In this document: positions 62,453-64,000 of the stretch, in pieces
Position numbering within the stretch: position 1 is the first letter of the stretch
Layout of the letters: the number at the start of each line of letters is the position of its first letter
Assembly (NCBI GenBank): GCA_021813805.1
Contig: JAKAJL010000002.1
Span: 88,143 to 152,142 of the forward strand
Reading direction: 5' to 3'
Origin: Pseudomonadota bacterium
Lineage (GTDB): Bacteria > Pseudomonadota > Alphaproteobacteria > Rhizobiales > Beijerinckiaceae
Length of the DNA: 64,000 bases
Program-made: the position numbers and the translations under genes
Notes under the pieces: generated by a model
What the model was told of the DNA's origin: nothing
Databases searched by the model: none
Seen by the model: the letters and a program-made list of their open reading frames with translations, nothing else

Positions 62453-63892
62453 ATGAATTGCTCATCCGAGTTAATTGATGGCGACGCACTGCGCGCTCAA
62501 TTCATTGCTAGCGTCGGCAAGCACCGTGAACAGATGGAGGCGCTTGCCCTACGGGTTCGCGACCTAATCATTCCCCAGCCGCCAATTCAGCTGCTCGGGT
62601 ATTTGCTTGCCCAGTTCCATGTGGCGTGCATCTCCAACTCAGATGAAAATCGCCGGCTGGAAAAAGGTGTTCTCCAGAAATTTCAGCTCGCGCTTGAATA
62701 TGCTCATGCTGTTTGGAGTTGCCACAGCCCATTGGTCGATGAAACGACCCAGTTCGATGAATCAATGGCATCAGAACTCTTTGACGTTCTTGACGGGCTA
62801 GCGGCAGCGACATTTACGTATTGCTTGGCCAGTTCGGCCGCGAACCTCGCCCCGGAAGGCAATCGCCAATCCGCCGACACCGAGTTCCATGCCAAATCCG
62901 CTTGGTCGCTTATTCGTGGGCATCGTTATCAAGTTCTCGAAGGTGAGTTTTTCAAATACGTGCTGGAGCCTCACGCCGACGCACTACGGCAAGTTTACGG
63001 AATGGAATTTGACGCTATCGCTGACGGTATTCAAAAAATCGCGGATGCATTCCGCGCCGGTTTTGCCAATGCCGCCGAGCAGCTGTTCGAGCGAATGGAA
63101 CAAGCTTACACGCTGGCTGGGAGCACTTCTGAAGCATTGGGAACGGTTATCGCGAATCTGGAGCACCTAGAACCAAGCCATGCCGACGAACTCACAGGCT
63201 ACATTCAGGATGTGTTCTTTGGCGGGATCTCCAATCTCAGCAGGCACTCAACTCTCACAGAGCCACTCCTCGAAGACCTCTCGTATCAACGGGGTGAAAA
63301 CGTCAAATTCTATGCGGAAGGCGAATACATCGGTACGCCGATGCGGACGCTGCCTGCTCGGGAAAAGCCCGGCATTAAGCTGGGCGATCAGTTTTACGCC
63401 ACTGATGGGCAATTCATACGAGACTCGGCCTATCGCGCAATCCAGTGGGGGCTATGGAAGCGCCTCAACTATCGGGACGAGTGGCTGAGGCGCCAAGCCA
63501 AAATTGTAGAGCAGGCGTATCCCACGATCTTTGCCGCGCAGTTGAAAGGCGCAAGAACCTATAATGGCGTCTATTTTCGTGATCTTCAAACAGGAAACTG
63601 GGTAGAAACTGACCTGCTCATTGTGTTGGAGGACGTCCTGTTGGTGATCGAAGCAAAGGCAGGGGCGCTGCCGATGCAATCGCCGGCGACCAACTTCGCG
63701 AGCCACGAACGAATTATCCAGGAGTTGATCGTCAAGGCATATAACCAATGCCGACGCTTTCTGGAGTACCTAGCGAGCCAATCCGAAAGCCATATCTTCG
63801 GCCTCATCAATGGCGAATATATTGAAATTACACGGCTGCGGCGGGCGGCCTTTCGGCGCATTTTTCCTATCGGCTTAACAGCCCGTTGCTGA
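62453..63892 (+). CDS. PD-(D/E)XK nuclease-like protein, lower GC, possibly truncated
   Basis: 479 residues with ~53% G+C. The N-terminal two thirds are helical and unrecognised. Near the C-terminus a restriction-enzyme fold core appears: GVYFRDLQTG, then ETDLLIVLED and LLVIEAKAG, giving D387, E400 and K402 in the D-x12-E-x-K pattern, followed by KAYNQCRRFLEYL. The protein stops abruptly (IGLTARC) in a helix-rich stretch, so the end may be lost. It looks like a recent acquisition, perhaps a defence or restriction-type gene, but no partner gene is visible. Function unproven. Confidence 0.6.
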   Translation: MNCSSELIDGDALRAQFIASVGKHREQMEALALRVRDLIIPQPPIQLLGYLLAQFHVACISNSDENRRLEKGVLQKFQLALEYAHAVWSCHSPLVDETTQFDESMASELFDVLDGLAAATFTYCLASSAANLAPEGNRQSADTEFHAKSAWSLIRGHRYQVLEGEFFKYVLEPHADALRQVYGMEFDAIADGIQKIADAFRAGFANAAEQLFERMEQAYTLAGSTSEALGTVIANLEHLEPSHADELTGYIQDVFFGGISNLSRHSTLTEPLLEDLSYQRGENVKFYAEGEYIGTPMRTLPAREKPGIKLGDQFYATDGQFIRDSAYRAIQWGLWKRLNYRDEWLRRQAKIVEQAYPTIFAAQLKGARTYNGVYFRDLQTGNWVETDLLIVLEDVLLVIEAKAGALPMQSPATNFASHERIIQELIVKAYNQCRRFLEYLASQSESHIFGLINGEYIEITRLRRAAFRRIFPIGLTARC

Positions 63893-63906
63893 AGTGCGCC
63901 GCGTGA

Positions 63907-64000
63907 TCATTCGCGCTCGGGCACGATGAGCCAAACGAGTGCGGCGATTTCGCCATTGATGACGGCGACGATGGCGAAGATGAAAGCTTCGCCGGTTTGA
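63907..64000 (-). CDS. C-terminal fragment of a membrane protein
   Basis: A minus-strand frame open at the right edge ends at 63907 and encodes about 30 residues: EAFIFAIVAVINGEIAALV then WLIVPERE. It reads as a terminal membrane helix followed by a short charged tail. The gene continues outside the window, so no family can be given. Confidence 0.35.
   Translation of the reverse strand, partial: QTGEAFIFAIVAVINGEIAALVWLIVPERE

Noticed and set aside
1..64000. tRNA and rRNA genes
   Set aside because: No T-loop GGTTCGAATCC-type sequence with a matching acceptor stem and no rRNA blocks were found.

Overview
The window is a chromosomal stretch of a GC-rich (roughly two thirds G+C) alphaproteobacterium. 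The gene set points to the order Hyphomicrobiales: GcrA, DUF2852, DUF2865, DUF2158 and extensin-like proteins, a RibA with a degenerate N-terminal RibB-like half, class II DAHP synthase, TadE/TadG pilus genes and a pst-pho operon. A methylotroph or purple-bacterial relative (Beijerinckiaceae/Methylocystaceae-like) is plausible, but this is inference. No rRNA, tRNA, CRISPR array or insertion sequence was recognised. Most of the window is ordinary housekeeping DNA with short ATGA/GTGA overlaps inside operons.

Layout. 1-5.3 kb: the end of an HRDC-domain protein, an RpfF-type (diffusible signal factor synthase-like) crotonase, a TetR regulator, DUF2852, an extensin-like lipoprotein and a lone Flp pilin. 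5.3-9.8 kb: trmL-hemF on the minus strand, divergent from petABC (cytochrome bc1), which ends in a clear terminator. 9.8-18.3 kb: KGG stress protein, fumC, a DUF1624 acyltransferase with an exported partner, ribA, and an SdsA1-type alkylsulfatase divergent from a LysR regulator. 18.4-26 kb: UPF0104 protein, then phoR-pstSCAB-phoU-phoB with a candidate Pho box before pstS. 26-34.2 kb: exported metallo-beta-lactamase-fold protein, gcrA, argD-argF-hslO, a pterin cluster (folB, pteridine-reductase-like SDR, queD) and a cytochrome c. 34.4-40.3 kb: a FIST/NosP-NahK-like nitric-oxide-sensing pair divergent from nosR-nosX, with no nosZDFYL. 40.4-48.2 kb: a lower-GC HNH protein, aidB-like acyl-CoA dehydrogenase, nadE, a GT21-like glycosyltransferase and gltX. 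48.2-53.4 kb: tadE/tadE/tadG-like genes, DUF2865 protein and DAHP synthase. 53.5-64 kb: an unrecognised 387-residue protein, a frameshifted BASS transporter, DUF2254, a DUF3300/Gly-rich/S74-like fusion, a SulP transporter with a small upstream membrane protein, a triple-repeat YbjQ-like protein, a lower-GC PD-(D/E)XK nuclease-like gene and a membrane-protein fragment.

Most interesting parts. (1) nosR and nosX overlap by 4 bp and sit back to back with a putative NO sensor and kinase, but the N2O reductase and its maturation genes are not there. (2) The RpfF homologue keeps both catalytic glutamates and suggests fatty-acid signalling. (3) Two lower-GC genes with nuclease motifs (40.5-41.6 and 62.4-63.9 kb) look acquired. 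(4) A DUF3300 protein carries an S74-like intramolecular chaperone end. (5) Several strong non-coding signals occur: a 25-bp palindrome before DUF2852, direct repeats between the alkylsulfatase and LysR genes, a terminator-like hairpin in the argD leader, and a 27-codon membrane ORF. All calls come from reading the sequence and known family motifs; no database search was run.
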